In this document: positions 26,353-36,427 of the stretch, one piece after another
Position numbering within the stretch: position 1 is the stretch's first letter
How the letters are laid out: each line of letters begins with the position of its first letter
Origin: an uncultured Flavobacteriaceae bacterium
Lineage (GTDB): Bacteria; Bacteroidota; Bacteroidia; Flavobacteriales; Flavobacteriaceae
NCBI GenBank assembly: GCA_947494205.1
Contig: CANLUH010000009.1
Span: 86,981 to 150,980, forward strand
Length of the DNA: 64,000 bases
Reading direction: 5' to 3'
Position numbers and translations under genes: made by a program
The notes under the pieces: generated by a model
Seen by the model: only the letters and a program-made list of their open reading frames with translations
Told to the model about the DNA's origin: nothing
Database searches by the model: none

Positions 26353-29028
26353 ATGAAAAAAGTATTAAAAATTACTGGAATATCTTTATTAATAATTCTT
26401 ATTCTATTAATCGTGTCCCCTTTTATTTTCCAGTCTCAAATAAAAGATATGGTTCGTAATTTTATTAATAACAGTGTGAATGCTAAAGTAGAATTTGCTG
26501 ATGTTAATTTAAGTTTTCTTAGTAGTTTTCCGCGAGCCAATGTAACTGTAGACGAATTAAAAATAACAAACCTTAAACCTTTTGAAGACGAAACCTTAGC
26601 TTCCGTTAAGTCCTTATCTTTTGACATGGATATTACAGAATTATTTAAAACAGCTAGCGAAGGACCGGTAACAGTAAATAGTATTACTGTAGATGAAGCA
26701 TTAATTACTTTAAAAACTAATAAATTTGGAGATGCTAATTACGACATTGCTAAAGACAATGAAACCTCTACATCTGAAACTAAGAATAAATCTGGCGGAT
26801 TCACTTTAGACATAGAAGACTATAGCGTTAAAAATAGCGCCATAAATTATATGGACGAAGTCGCTAAAACCAATATTTATATCACAGAATTAAATCATAA
26901 TGGAAATGGTACTTTTTCTGAAACGGTATCAGAATTAAACACTAAAACCAATGCTAACATTACTTTTAAAATGGATAGCACTGAATATTTAAGTAATAAC
27001 AAAATAAAATTAGACGCTATAATAGGTTTAGATTTAGAAAATAGCAAATACACCTTTAAAGATAATAAGGGCTTTATTAATAATCTACCTTTATCGTTTA
27101 GAGGCTATGTGCAACAGCTAGACAACGGGCAAGATGTAGATATTACTTTCGAGAACTTAAATAGCACATTTAACGATTTCTTCGCACTTATCCCTTCCTC
27201 TTACACTAAAAGCATTAGTGATATAGAAACCTCGGGGAACTTTAGTGTTAACGGGGAAATTAAAGGTTTAGTTACAGACGAAACTATACCAACTCTAAAT
27301 ATTAACATTGTGTCTAACAATGCTGCTTTTAAATACCCCGACTTACCTAAACGTGTTGACAATATTAATATTAATGCAGCCATAAAAAATACGACAGGAA
27401 AAGCAGAAGACACATATGTAGATTTAAAAGCTTTAGATTTTAGAATAGATCAAGATGTGTTTAAATCCTCTGCAACAATTAAAAATCTTACTAATAATAT
27501 AGCCGTTAATGCTAATGTAGATGGTGTTTTAAATTTAGATAATATAACAAAGGCTTACCCTATAGAATTAGACAATGAGTTAAGCGGTATTTTAAAAGGA
27601 AAGTTAGCAACAGCTTTCGACATGAAAGCTTTAGAAACAAATGCATATGAACGTATTAAGAATAATGGAAATGTTAACATTAGTGGATTCAAATTTTCTT
27701 CTAAAGATATAGTAAACCCAATTAACATCTCTCAAGCAAATATTAAGTTTACACCGCAAACCATAACTCTAGAAAAATTTGATGCTACATCTGGAACTAC
27801 AGATTTAAACGCAACTGGTACTATTAATAATTTATTAGGCTTTTTACTAAGTGACAAAAAACTACAAGGAAACTTTAATGTAATGTCTAATACTTTTAAG
27901 GTAAGTGATTTTATGGTTGAAGGTGGCTCCGACCAACCTGTAAACCAAAGTACAGAACCTGGAGACGCTTTAAAAATACCTGCTTTTTTAGACTGTACTA
28001 TTAATGCTGATGCAAAAACTGTATTATACGACAACTTAACACTTAAAGATGTAAAAGGCACATTAACAATTAAAGACGAGCAAGCAAATTTACAAAACGT
28101 AACGTCTAGTATTTTTGATGGAAACTTAGCTATGAGTGGTTTAGTCGATACTAAAACAAAAACACCTAAATTTAATATGGATTTAGGCATTTCTAATTTT
28201 GACATTTCTAAATCTTTTAAAGATTTAGACTTATTTAAAAGTTTAGCCCCTATTGCAAAAGCTTTTCAAGGAAAACTAAACAGTAGCATATCGCTTTCTG
28301 GAGATTTAGGAGACGATTTTACACCAGCTTTAAATTCTATTACTGGAGGTGCTTTAGCCGAATTGTTAACCACTAAAATTGAACCTAAAAATGCAGAAGT
28401 ATTTAATGCTTTAAAAAGCGCTGTTAATTTTATTGATTTCGATAAGTTAGATTTAAAAGATATACAAACGCGCTTAAAGTTTAATAATGGAAAAGTAGAC
28501 GTCTCCCCTTTTAACTTTAACTATAAAGACATAGGTATTACGGTTGGTGGCTCTCATGGATTCGACCAATCTATGGACTATAATTTGGTATTAGATATTC
28601 CTGCTAAGTATTTAGGAAGCGACGTTAATCGTTTAATAGGAAAGATTAATGACCCAGAAGTAGATAAAATCACTATCCCTGTAACGGCAAACATCCTAGG
28701 TAGCTTTACAAGTCCTAAAGTGTCTACAGACCTAACCAGTGGTGTTAGCAACCTAACCAAACAACTTATAGAAATAGAGAAACAAAAATTACTAAATAAC
28801 GGCAAAGACAAAATTAAAGACTTATTAGGTGACGCCTTAGGCGGTAACAAAGGAGACTCTACTAAAACAAAAAACGATCCTATAAAAAATGTATTAGGTG
28901 GTATTCTTGGAGGAACCAAAACTAAAAACGATTCTACTACTACAGACTCCACAAACACAAAAGGAAATATTGTTAAAGATGTTTTTGGTATTTTCGGAAA
29001 TAAGAAGAAAAAGAAAAAAGAAAACTAG
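26353..29028 (+). CDS. AsmA-family envelope protein
   Basis: 891 residues. An N-terminal transmembrane helix (5-25) anchors a long beta-rich periplasmic body. The AsmA N-terminal signature (FINNSVNAKVEFADVNLSFLSSFPRANVTVDELKI) and the C-terminal AsmA-like repeats (GKVDVSPFNFNYKDIGITVGGSHGFDQSMDYNLVLDIP) are clear. The C-terminal tail is a poly-Lys run after a Gly/Asp/Lys-rich linker. AsmA/TamB-type proteins are thought to bridge the membranes for lipid transport. Confidence 0.85.
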   Translation: MKKVLKITGISLLIILILLIVSPFIFQSQIKDMVRNFINNSVNAKVEFADVNLSFLSSFPRANVTVDELKITNLKPFEDETLASVKSLSFDMDITELFKTASEGPVTVNSITVDEALITLKTNKFGDANYDIAKDNETSTSETKNKSGGFTLDIEDYSVKNSAINYMDEVAKTNIYITELNHNGNGTFSETVSELNTKTNANITFKMDSTEYLSNNKIKLDAIIGLDLENSKYTFKDNKGFINNLPLSFRGYVQQLDNGQDVDITFENLNSTFNDFFALIPSSYTKSISDIETSGNFSVNGEIKGLVTDETIPTLNINIVSNNAAFKYPDLPKRVDNININAAIKNTTGKAEDTYVDLKALDFRIDQDVFKSSATIKNLTNNIAVNANVDGVLNLDNITKAYPIELDNELSGILKGKLATAFDMKALETNAYERIKNNGNVNISGFKFSSKDIVNPINISQANIKFTPQTITLEKFDATSGTTDLNATGTINNLLGFLLSDKKLQGNFNVMSNTFKVSDFMVEGGSDQPVNQSTEPGDALKIPAFLDCTINADAKTVLYDNLTLKDVKGTLTIKDEQANLQNVTSSIFDGNLAMSGLVDTKTKTPKFNMDLGISNFDISKSFKDLDLFKSLAPIAKAFQGKLNSSISLSGDLGDDFTPALNSITGGALAELLTTKIEPKNAEVFNALKSAVNFIDFDKLDLKDIQTRLKFNNGKVDVSPFNFNYKDIGITVGGSHGFDQSMDYNLVLDIPAKYLGSDVNRLIGKINDPEVDKITIPVTANILGSFTSPKVSTDLTSGVSNLTKQLIEIEKQKLLNNGKDKIKDLLGDALGGNKGDSTKTKNDPIKNVLGGILGGTKTKNDSTTTDSTNTKGNIVKDVFGIFGNKKKKKKEN

Positions 29029-29114
29029 TTCCTGTTTTAATAAAAACGCACTTTAAGTTTACCATAAAATAATTTTAACTGTAAGGCTTTAATTGTAAAT
29101 ACAACTAAAGCCTT

Positions 29115-29738
29115 ATGATTTTAATATACTTTATAATAGGCATTTTAGCGGCATTTATTGGAGCAATTCCATTAGGTGCATCTAACATTATTGTTATAAA
29201 CACAACATTAAAACAGAATGCTAAACAAGCATTTAAAATAGCCATAGCCGCAGGTGTAGCAGAGGTTATATTATCCTTTTACGCCTTACACTGTAATACT
29301 GTTGTAAAACATTTTATAGAACGTAATCAATGGATTCAATTAACTATAATATTTGTATTACTATTTGTTGGAGGCTTTTTATTCTTCAAAAAACAGAAAG
29401 AGAAAACAGCAAAAAAACAAAGCATTACTAATTCTAAATATTTAACAGGGTTTCTATCTGGTATTTTAAACCCTCCTGTTTTAGTCTATTGGTTAGTTGC
29501 TATCGGTTTTATTAATGAAAGCTTATACATGCTATCCTTACAATCGTCATTAAGTATCCTATTTTTATTTTTTACAGGTGTTTATGGTGGTAAACTACTA
29601 ACCTTATATTTATATAGCAGATTTAGTTTAATTATTAAGCATAAAGTAAAGAACATTACTTTGATTTTGAATAAAGTAACTGGCATTTTACTTATTTTTA
29701 TAGCCATAATTAATGCCGCAAAACTTTATTTAATATAA
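29115..29738 (+). CDS. LysE-family translocator
   Basis: 207 residues with about six transmembrane segments. The N-terminal GAIPLGASNIIVINTTLKQ matches the conserved GPxxxxVxxxxxxxG core of LysE/RhtB exporters. The family exports amino acids or related solutes; the substrate is unknown. It is a single gene in the direction of rpsU, which has its own promoter. Confidence 0.75.
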   Translation: MILIYFIIGILAAFIGAIPLGASNIIVINTTLKQNAKQAFKIAIAAGVAEVILSFYALHCNTVVKHFIERNQWIQLTIIFVLLFVGGFLFFKKQKEKTAKKQSITNSKYLTGFLSGILNPPVLVYWLVAIGFINESLYMLSLQSSLSILFLFFTGVYGGKLLTLYLYSRFSLIIKHKVKNITLILNKVTGILLIFIAIINAAKLYLI

Positions 29739-29762
29739 TTTGCATAAAAAAAACAATAGATA

Positions 29763-29793
29763 TTGTGTAAATTAAAAGTTATATGTATTTTTG
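29763..29793 (+). promoter_or_regulatory. Bacteroidota-type promoter of rpsU
   Basis: -33 TTG (29763-29765), 20 nt, then -7 box TATTTTTG (29786-29793), an exact TAnnTTTG. The rpsU start codon follows 36 nt later. Confidence 0.7.
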
Positions 29794-29829
29794 CAACCTG
29801 AAATTTAAGAACACACATAATATATACAT

Positions 29830-30024
29830 ATGTTAAGAATTGAAATTAAAGACGGAGAAAATATAGAACGCGCACTTAAACGTTACAAAAGAAAACACAG
29901 AAACGTAAAAGTGATGCAAAACTTAAGAGAAAACCAGTTTTTCACTAAGCCTTCTGTAAAAAACAGACGTCAAATACAAAAAGCTTCTTACATTCAAGGA
30001 TTAAGAGACGCAGAAAACGTATAA
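29830..30024 (+). CDS. rpsU: 30S ribosomal protein S21
   Basis: 64 residues. It begins MLRIEIKDGENIERALKRYKRKHRNVK and continues with the basic C-terminal helix FTKPSVKNRRQIQKAS, the S21 signature of Bacteroidota. It sits on the 30S platform next to the anti-Shine-Dalgarno region; in this phylum it helps to sequester that region, which fits the lack of SD motifs in the window. It has its own promoter and terminator. Confidence 0.97.
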   Translation: MLRIEIKDGENIERALKRYKRKHRNVKVMQNLRENQFFTKPSVKNRRQIQKASYIQGLRDAENV

Positions 30025-30060
30025 TTAGTTTATCTAATTTTAGTGTTTTCTTACATATAC

Positions 30061-30092
30061 AACCTCACATTATATAATGTGAGGTTTTTTTG
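30061..30092 (+). terminator. rpsU terminator
   Basis: A perfect palindromic stem, AACCTCACATTA pairing with its complement (30061-30086), followed by a T run. Confidence 0.9.
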
Positions 30093-30124
30093 GTTACTAG
30101 CATTTCATGCTTAAATAACAATGA

Positions 30125-30154
30125 AAACGCCACAATAATTACATTGTGGCGTTT
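30125..30154. terminator. hairpin terminator of the convergent DUF2797 gene
   Basis: Stem AAACGCCACAAT (30125-30136) / ATTGTGGCGTTT (30143-30154). It lies between the rpsU terminator and the 3' end of the minus-strand gene, with a short T run on the minus strand. Confidence 0.7.
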
Positions 30155-30180
30155 GCTATTTTTTATAGTTCTTTACTTTA

Positions 30181-30975
30181 TTATAATACGCTAATAGCAA
30201 CTACTAACCCTTCATTACTTCTAATATTAAAAACGGTATCATCCTCAAAAATAAGATACTGCCCTTTAATTCCTTTTAATACACCATCATAACTAGGCGT
30301 TTTACCAAGGTTTAAACTCTTAGGTTTTACAGGGTATTGTTCTACAGGAAATTTTAAATGTGTTTCAGTATTACTTTCAATATAATAAGACTGTGCTTCG
30401 GCAGGTATATAACTTTTAAGCTGCTCTCTCCATTCTATTAAATTTTCATCTTCAATATCATTCTTCAACATTTTTCGCCAGTTTGTTTTATCTGCAACAT
30501 GGTCTTTTAATGCGACTTCTGTTATACCTGCTAGATAACGATTTGGCACTTCTACTATTTCTACTGCTTCATGAGCCCCTTGATCTATCCAACGTGTAGG
30601 AACTTGTGTTTTTCGTGTTACTCCAACTTTAACATTACTAGAATTTGCTAAATACACTATATGAGGCTGTAATTGCACACGTTTTTCATATTCTAAATCT
30701 CTATCTTCCTTATCTAAATGTGCTATACTTAACTCTGGACGCATAATCCAATCTGCAGCTTGCGGAATATCGAAAAAACAACTTTTACAAAACCCTTGTC
30801 TATAAATAGGTTTATCTAGACTACAATTTAAACACTGGTGTTTTACAAACTGAAAGCGCAGTGTCTTATTTATCAATTGGTTTAGGTTTAAAAAATCGTT
30901 TTCGAATATTAAGTAATATTGTATGGGCTCGGCAAACTCTGTTTCCATTTTTCTTAAAACACCTTGGTAAGTCAT
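30181..30975 (-). CDS. DUF2797 family protein
   Basis: 264 residues from the ATG at 30975 (MTYQGVLRKMETEFAEP). A longer start at 31023 would overlap the divergent GH3 gene and adds an unlikely hydrophobic stretch. Two Cys-x2-Cys pairs (QHCLNCS near residue 48; FCKSCFFD near 64) suggest a zinc ribbon. The following part (VYLANSSNVKVGVTRKTQVPTRWIDQGA) is typical of DUF2797 proteins and resembles a GIY-YIG-like strand pattern. The function is unknown. Confidence 0.8.
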   Translation of the reverse strand: MTYQGVLRKMETEFAEPIQYYLIFENDFLNLNQLINKTLRFQFVKHQCLNCSLDKPIYRQGFCKSCFFDIPQAADWIMRPELSIAHLDKEDRDLEYEKRVQLQPHIVYLANSSNVKVGVTRKTQVPTRWIDQGAHEAVEIVEVPNRYLAGITEVALKDHVADKTNWRKMLKNDIEDENLIEWREQLKSYIPAEAQSYYIESNTETHLKFPVEQYPVKPKSLNLGKTPSYDGVLKGIKGQYLIFEDDTVFNIRSNEGLVVAISVL

Positions 30976-31016
30976 AAAAAAAAGTCTTATTTTTAATCCC
31001 AAAGATACTACAAAAT

Positions 31017-32531
31017 ATGCCAATTCCTTTAGTAAACTCTATAGCTTCCTGGTTTTTAAAAAAACGTTTTCATCAGATAGAATTATTTCTAAAGTATCCT
31101 AACGAAGTACAAGAAGAACTTCTTTTTTCTTTATTAGAGAAAGCTAAAGACACCCAAATTGGCAAGGAATATGACTTTGCATCTATAAAAAGCTACAGCA
31201 CCTTTGCCGAGCGTGTTCCTATTAGAAATTATGAGAAATACCAAGATTTAATAGAACGCTCTAGACAAGGAGAACATAATATTTTTTGGCCAAGTCCTAT
31301 TAAATGGTATGCTAAATCTAGTGGTACAACGAATGCTAAAAGTAAATTTATACCAGTTAGCGCAGGCTCTTTAGAAGATTGCCATTATGCTGCGAGTAAG
31401 GATTTATTATGTATGTACCTTAATAATAATGAGAACTCTCAATTATTTACAGGAAAAGGCTTACGTCTTGGCGGTAGTAAAGAACTTTATAAAGAAAATG
31501 GTACTGTATTTGGAGACTTAAGTGCAATTTTAATTGATAATATGCCATTTTGGGCTGAGTTTAGTAGTACACCAAGTAATAAAGTTTCACTTATGAGTGA
31601 ATGGGAAACTAAAATGCAGGCTATTGTGGACGAAACTATAAATGAAAATGTAACAAGTCTTGCTGGTGTTCCTTCATGGATGCTTGTATTACTTAATAAT
31701 GTTTTAGATAGCACAGGTAAGAATAGTATATTTGACATATGGCCAAATCTAGAAGTCTATTTTCATGGTGGCGTTAGCTTTACACCTTATAAAGAACAGT
31801 ACAAAAAAATATTACCTAGCAAATCTTTTAGGTATTATGAAATATACAACGCTTCAGAAGGTTTTTTTGCAATACAAGATCGTAACAATTCTAGCGAACT
31901 ACTTTTAATGCTAGATTATGGTATTTTCTATGAGTTTATTCCAATGGAAACTCATGGCACTCCTAATGAAAAAGTAATACGTTTAAGTGAGGTAGAACAG
32001 GGTAAAAATTATGCCGTTTTAATAACTACTAATGCGGGACTATGGCGTTATAAAATAGGAGACACTGTAAGATTCACTTCAATAAACCCATACAGAATTA
32101 AAGTTTCTGGGAGAACAAAACACCATATTAATGTCTTTGGAGAAGAGCTAATAATTGAAAACGCAGAAAACGCATTAAAGAAGGTTTGTAAAAAAACAAA
32201 AGCTGAAATAATAGACTTTACTGCCGCTCCTATTTTTATGGAAGGTAGAGAAAAAGGTGGACATGAATGGTTAATAGAGTTTAAAACACCACCAAAGGAT
32301 ATTAATTATTTTAATGAGTTATTTGATAATGCCCTAAAAGCTTTAAATTCTGATTACGAAGCAAAGCGTTACAACAATATAACACTAAACAAACCAACAA
32401 TACATATTGCTAGGAAGCAACTTTTTTATGATTGGTTAAAACAAAATAATAAATTAGGCGGACAACATAAAGTGCCAAGATTATCTAATTCAAGGCAATA
32501 TATCGACGAACTTTTAAAACTGAACTCATAA
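31017..32531 (+). CDS. GH3 auxin-responsive-promoter family protein (acyl-adenylate type)
   Basis: 504 residues. The adenylation core shows KWYAKSSGTTNAKSKFIPVS (phosphate-binding loop), YNASEGFFAIQD, and GLWRYKIGDTVRF with a downstream FGEELIIENAENAL hinge. These match plant GH3 acyl-acid amido synthetases and their bacterial relatives. Plant members join carboxylates such as jasmonate or auxin to amino acids. The bacterial substrates are not established. It is divergent from DUF2797. Confidence 0.85.
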   Translation: MPIPLVNSIASWFLKKRFHQIELFLKYPNEVQEELLFSLLEKAKDTQIGKEYDFASIKSYSTFAERVPIRNYEKYQDLIERSRQGEHNIFWPSPIKWYAKSSGTTNAKSKFIPVSAGSLEDCHYAASKDLLCMYLNNNENSQLFTGKGLRLGGSKELYKENGTVFGDLSAILIDNMPFWAEFSSTPSNKVSLMSEWETKMQAIVDETINENVTSLAGVPSWMLVLLNNVLDSTGKNSIFDIWPNLEVYFHGGVSFTPYKEQYKKILPSKSFRYYEIYNASEGFFAIQDRNNSSELLLMLDYGIFYEFIPMETHGTPNEKVIRLSEVEQGKNYAVLITTNAGLWRYKIGDTVRFTSINPYRIKVSGRTKHHINVFGEELIIENAENALKKVCKKTKAEIIDFTAAPIFMEGREKGGHEWLIEFKTPPKDINYFNELFDNALKALNSDYEAKRYNNITLNKPTIHIARKQLFYDWLKQNNKLGGQHKVPRLSNSRQYIDELLKLNS

Positions 32532-32793
32532 CTCCATTTACCGTTCGTCGATGAATGGTCATTCGGTTTACCTTCCTCATATCGATTAAATGCACCTTCT
32601 ACCGTTTAGTGATTTTAGCAAAAAAACCACGATATTATATATCTAGTAAAATTAACTTTTTAACAATTATTATTCAATAAAAAACAATTAATACTGAGTA
32701 ATTCTTAAAAAATAACACCTAAAACATTCTTATCGACAAAATACACACCTCATTTTTTATCAAAACGAGTATTAGTGCTTTTAGTCTAAAAAA

Positions 32794-32826
32794 TTGCGCA
32801 TAACTTACAGTGTTGTAGTAATTTCG
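32794..32826 (+). promoter_or_regulatory. likely promoter of the OmpA-PD40 gene
   Basis: -33 TTG (32794-32796), 22 nt, then TAATTTCG (32819-32826), one mismatch from TAnnTTTG. The rest of 32532-32793 holds no gene, tRNA or terminator that I can see. Confidence 0.4.
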
Positions 32827-32851
32827 AAGCGTAAATTAATTTTATTACCTA

Positions 32852-34459
32852 ATGAAAAACTACATTTTAACATTCGCTTTCTTATTATCAGTAAGTTTTA
32901 TATCTGCTCAAGATTCTTCAGAAGACTTATTAACTGATAACTTAGTAAATGATTTAAACACTTCAAATTCTGAAGATGTTATAGACGCAAATGGATTTGA
33001 GTTCACAACTTTAGATGCTGGATCTAACTCTAAGTATTCTGAATTTGGTTCTGGTTTCTTTATGAATAAACTTATAATGGTTTCTTCTAAAAAATTAGGT
33101 GGTTTAGCCAAAGTAGATAAAAACACAAATGAAGGCTATAAAAACTTATTTTGTTTAGACATCAAAAAGGATGGTTCTTTAAAGTTACCTTTATTATTTT
33201 CTAGAATTATTAATACTAGAGGAAGTGAAGGACAAGTTTCTTTCTCTCCAGATGAAAAAACAATGTATTTTACTAGAGCTACTGAAGAAAACTCTATGAT
33301 ATACAAATTATACAAAGTAACTTTAGAAGAAGATTCTCACGGTAACTGGATTAATCAACAAATGTTAGATGTAGATGTTGATGGTTATTCTTTTGAAAAC
33401 CCTTACGTAAGTAAAACTGGTAAAGAATTATACTTCTCTTCTAATAAGCCAGGAGGTCAAGGTGGTTACGATTTATATGTAGCAACTATTAAAGAAGATG
33501 GTACATTAGAAACACCAAAAAATTTAGGAGATAAAGTTAACACAAAGTATGATGACAAATTCCCATCTTTATCTTTAGATGGAGAATACTTATACTTCTC
33601 TTCTAAAGGTCACAGAAATGTAGGTGGTTTTGATGTTTTTAAAAGTAAAGTTACCAAAACAGGATACAGAACTCCTAAAAACCTAGGAAACACTGTAAAT
33701 ACTAAATATGATGAAGTTGCTTACTTTATGGCTTCAAATAACAAAGGGTATTTAAGTTCTAACAAAGCTTTTGGAAAAGGAAGTTATGATATTTACAGAT
33801 TCTCTTACAACGAAGCAACACAAAATATAGAAGGAAGAGTTTTAGATTTAGAAACTCAGATTCCTTTACCTAACGCTGAAGTTGTTTTATTAGATGAAGA
33901 AGGAGAAGAAGTTGCTAGACAAATAACTGGTGAAGATGCTACTTATAATTTTGATGTAACGCCTTTTGAAAACTATACTATTAAAACAACAAAAGATGGT
34001 TTCGAAGAGGCTTCTATAGCATTTAGATCTAACAAAGGAGATGATACAACTTACAAGAAAAACTTAGAATTAGACCCAACTAAAGCAGAAATTGTAGAAG
34101 TTGAAGATAAGCTAATGATTTCTATAGAAAACATTTACTTCGACTATGCTAAGTGGAGTATTAAGCAAGAGTCTCACATCTCTTTAAATAAAATATTAAC
34201 GGTTCTTAACGAGAACCCAGAAATGAAAATTGAAATTAACGCACACACAGATAACAGAGGTAATGACAACTATAACTTAAAGTTATCTAAAAAACGTGCT
34301 GCTTCTGCAATGGATTACCTAATTAGCAAAGGAATCAATGCTAACCGTTTAATCTCTAATGGTTACGGAGAAACGCAACCTCTAGTAGATTGTAAGTCTG
34401 ATTGTACAGAAGAACAATATCAAGCAAACAGAAGAATTGAATTCATTATCTTAAATTAA
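32852..34459 (+). CDS. OmpA-family outer-membrane protein with PD40 propeller
   Basis: 535 residues with a signal peptide ending FISAQ. The middle (about 115-320) has repeated PD40/WD40-like blades such as LYFSSNKPGGQGGYDLYVA and YFSSKGHRNVGGFDVFKS. A carboxypeptidase-regulatory-like beta domain (about 328-405) follows. The C-terminal OmpA domain (about 425-535) has NAHTDNRGNDNYNLKLSKKRA and QANRRIEFIIL for peptidoglycan binding. It anchors outer-membrane complexes to the wall. Similar proteins stand beside PorP/SprF genes in other Bacteroidota; here it stands alone. Confidence 0.9.
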   Translation: MKNYILTFAFLLSVSFISAQDSSEDLLTDNLVNDLNTSNSEDVIDANGFEFTTLDAGSNSKYSEFGSGFFMNKLIMVSSKKLGGLAKVDKNTNEGYKNLFCLDIKKDGSLKLPLLFSRIINTRGSEGQVSFSPDEKTMYFTRATEENSMIYKLYKVTLEEDSHGNWINQQMLDVDVDGYSFENPYVSKTGKELYFSSNKPGGQGGYDLYVATIKEDGTLETPKNLGDKVNTKYDDKFPSLSLDGEYLYFSSKGHRNVGGFDVFKSKVTKTGYRTPKNLGNTVNTKYDEVAYFMASNNKGYLSSNKAFGKGSYDIYRFSYNEATQNIEGRVLDLETQIPLPNAEVVLLDEEGEEVARQITGEDATYNFDVTPFENYTIKTTKDGFEEASIAFRSNKGDDTTYKKNLELDPTKAEIVEVEDKLMISIENIYFDYAKWSIKQESHISLNKILTVLNENPEMKIEINAHTDNRGNDNYNLKLSKKRAASAMDYLISKGINANRLISNGYGETQPLVDCKSDCTEEQYQANRRIEFIILN

Positions 34460-34490
34460 GATAGGGAGCTATTAATCATTCTTTATAAAG

Positions 34491-34528
34491 AAAAACCACT
34501 CTTAATTATAATTGAGAGTGGTTTTTTG
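34491..34528 (+). terminator. terminator after the OmpA-PD40 gene
   Basis: Stem AACCACTCT...AGAGTGGTT with an AT-rich inner extension, followed by six T. Confidence 0.85.
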
Positions 34529-34548
34529 GTTTTATAATTATTACTTCA

Positions 34549-35058
34549 TTATCCTTTTAAAGCATATACAATATTATTAGAAAACCCTTTATCTATTTTT
34601 CCATTTAAAAGTTTAAAGTTAGCTTTCTCTAACAACCTTATAGAACCTACATTTTTGCTATGCGTAAAAGCTTCAATTGTATTTAAAGACAAAACATTAA
34701 AACCAAAAATCACAATTTCTATCAACGCTTCACTCATATAACCTTTACCTTGAAATTCTGGCAATAAGTCGTAGCCAACTTCGGCAATAGTTTTATCCTC
34801 AGAAAAATTCCATAAGCAAATTGTTCCTATAGACTCTTTACTATCTATAGTCTTTAACACCCAAACAATAGCTTTTCTATCGCTTATTAGAGCTAATGTT
34901 TTATTAATATATAACAAAGCATCTTCTTTAGTTTTATATAACTCTCTTTGAATAAAAGCATTGACATCTGCATTAGAGCGCAATGCATAAATAATATCTA
35001 CATCTTCTTTTTGTATCTCTTTTAAAATTAATCGCTCTGTAATCAATTTGTTAGTCAT
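34549..35058 (-). CDS. GNAT N-acetyltransferase, RimJ/RimL type
   Basis: 169 residues from the ATG at 35058 (MTNKLITERLILKEI). An upstream ATG at 35085 lies inside the clpX terminator hairpin and is unlikely. The pattern LITERLILKEIQKEDVD at the start and VGYDLLPEFQGKGYMSEAL (acetyl-CoA loop R/QxxGxG/A) near residue 95-115 are those of RimJ-like enzymes. The substrate is unknown. Confidence 0.85.
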   Translation of the reverse strand: MTNKLITERLILKEIQKEDVDIIYALRSNADVNAFIQRELYKTKEDALLYINKTLALISDRKAIVWVLKTIDSKESIGTICLWNFSEDKTIAEVGYDLLPEFQGKGYMSEALIEIVIFGFNVLSLNTIEAFTHSKNVGSIRLLEKANFKLLNGKIDKGFSNNIVYALKG

Positions 35059-35076
35059 ATCACTTATTTTAAATAA

Positions 35077-35114
35077 AAAAGCCATTTCTACAGAATTATA
35101 GAAATGGCTTTTAA
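35077..35114. terminator. terminator between clpX and the GNAT gene
   Basis: A 14-bp stem AAAAGCCATTTCTA (35077-35090) with its complement (35099-35112). On the minus strand a T run follows, terminating the clpP-clpX transcript. Confidence 0.85.
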
Positions 35115-35135
35115 ATATTATATTATTTACGTCCT

Positions 35136-36368
35136 CTATGAAACAGCTTTAAGTTTCTTTATAGTCGATTTAGACAGTTTCTCCTCTGCATACGCCTTAG
35201 TAACACTTAATTTCTTTATATCGGTACCAGGCAACTCAAACATAGCATCTGTTAATATCTCTTCGCACAGCGAGCGTAATCCACGTGCTCCTAGTTTATA
35301 TTCTATTGCTTTACCAACAATAAACTCTAAAGCACCTTCTGTTATACTAAGCTCTATTTCGTCCATTGTAAACAGTTTTTTATATTGTTTAATAATAGCA
35401 TTCTTAGGCTCTGTTAAAATTGCTCTTAATGTATTTTCATCTAAAGGATTCATATGTGTTAACACAGGAAGCCTACCAATAATCTCAGGTATTAATCCAA
35501 AGTCTTTTAAATCTTTAGGAGTAATATACTGCAATAAATTATCTTGATCCACAACATCTTCAGACATTGAAGCACTATAACCTACTGCTTGCATATTTAA
35601 TCGCTTAGAGATTACACGCTCTATACCATCGAACGCTCCTCCAGCTATAAATAAAATATTTTCGGTGTTCACTTCTATAAACTTCTGGTCAGGATGCTTA
35701 CGCCCTCCTTTTGGCGGCACATTTACAACTGTTCCTTCTAAAAGTTTTAATAGTGCTTGTTGTACACCTTCTCCAGAAACATCTCTAGTTATAGAAGGAT
35801 TATCACTTTTACGTGCTATTTTATCTATCTCATCGATAAATACAATACCCTTTTCTGCTTTTTCTAAGTTATAATCTGCGGCTTGTAATAAGCGTGTTAA
35901 AATACTTTCTACATCTTCACCTACATACCCTGCTTCTGTTAAAACAGTAGCATCTACTATAGCTAAAGGTACATTTAGCATTCTAGCAACCGTTTTTGCC
36001 ATTAAGGTTTTACCTGTTCCAGTTTGACCTACCATAATGATATTAGATTTTTGTATCTCAATATCATCATTGGTTGGCGGTTGTAATAATCTTTTATAGT
36101 GATTATATACTGCTACAGACATTACTTTCTTAGTAAATTCCTGTCCTATTATATACTCGTCTAAAAATGCTTTTATTTGCTGTGGTTTGCGTAATATAAG
36201 CTCTGCCGACAACTCACTGTTATCGCTTTGCTTAGATTCCTCCAAAACAATGCCATGCGCTTGTTCTATACAACGGTCACATATATGCGCATCTAATCCC
36301 GCTATTAATAAACTGGTTTCTGGCTTCTTTCTACCACAAAACGAACATTCTAATTCTTCCTTTGCCAT
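35136..36368 (-). CDS. clpX: ATP-dependent Clp protease ATP-binding subunit ClpX
   Basis: 410 residues. The N-terminal zinc domain has CSFCGRKK and [10 protein letters not shown]. The AAA+ module has Walker [10 protein letters not shown], Walker [13 protein letters not shown], and the ClpP-docking IGF-like loop is in the usual place. It unfolds tagged substrates and feeds them to ClpP, encoded 59 nt upstream on the same strand. The order tig-clpP-clpX is the common bacterial one. Confidence 0.97.
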   Translation of the reverse strand: MAKEELECSFCGRKKPETSLLIAGLDAHICDRCIEQAHGIVLEESKQSDNSELSAELILRKPQQIKAFLDEYIIGQEFTKKVMSVAVYNHYKRLLQPPTNDDIEIQKSNIIMVGQTGTGKTLMAKTVARMLNVPLAIVDATVLTEAGYVGEDVESILTRLLQAADYNLEKAEKGIVFIDEIDKIARKSDNPSITRDVSGEGVQQALLKLLEGTVVNVPPKGGRKHPDQKFIEVNTENILFIAGGAFDGIERVISKRLNMQAVGYSASMSEDVVDQDNLLQYITPKDLKDFGLIPEIIGRLPVLTHMNPLDENTLRAILTEPKNAIIKQYKKLFTMDEIELSITEGALEFIVGKAIEYKLGARGLRSLCEEILTDAMFELPGTDIKKLSVTKAYAEEKLSKSTIKKLKAVS

Positions 36369-36427
36369 CTTTAATTGTCTTAATCTTAGTTATTATTGTT
36401 GTTATTTTACAATAGTAACTATTTGTT

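Noticed and set aside
27732..28958. Minus-strand frames of 157 and 126 codons inside the AsmA gene
   Set aside because: Antisense shadows of a well-supported long coding frame, without motifs.
35059..35085. Upstream start codon of the GNAT gene (MAFLFKISD)
   Set aside because: The region overlaps the clpX terminator hairpin; the ATG at 35058 gives a standard RimJ-like N-terminus.
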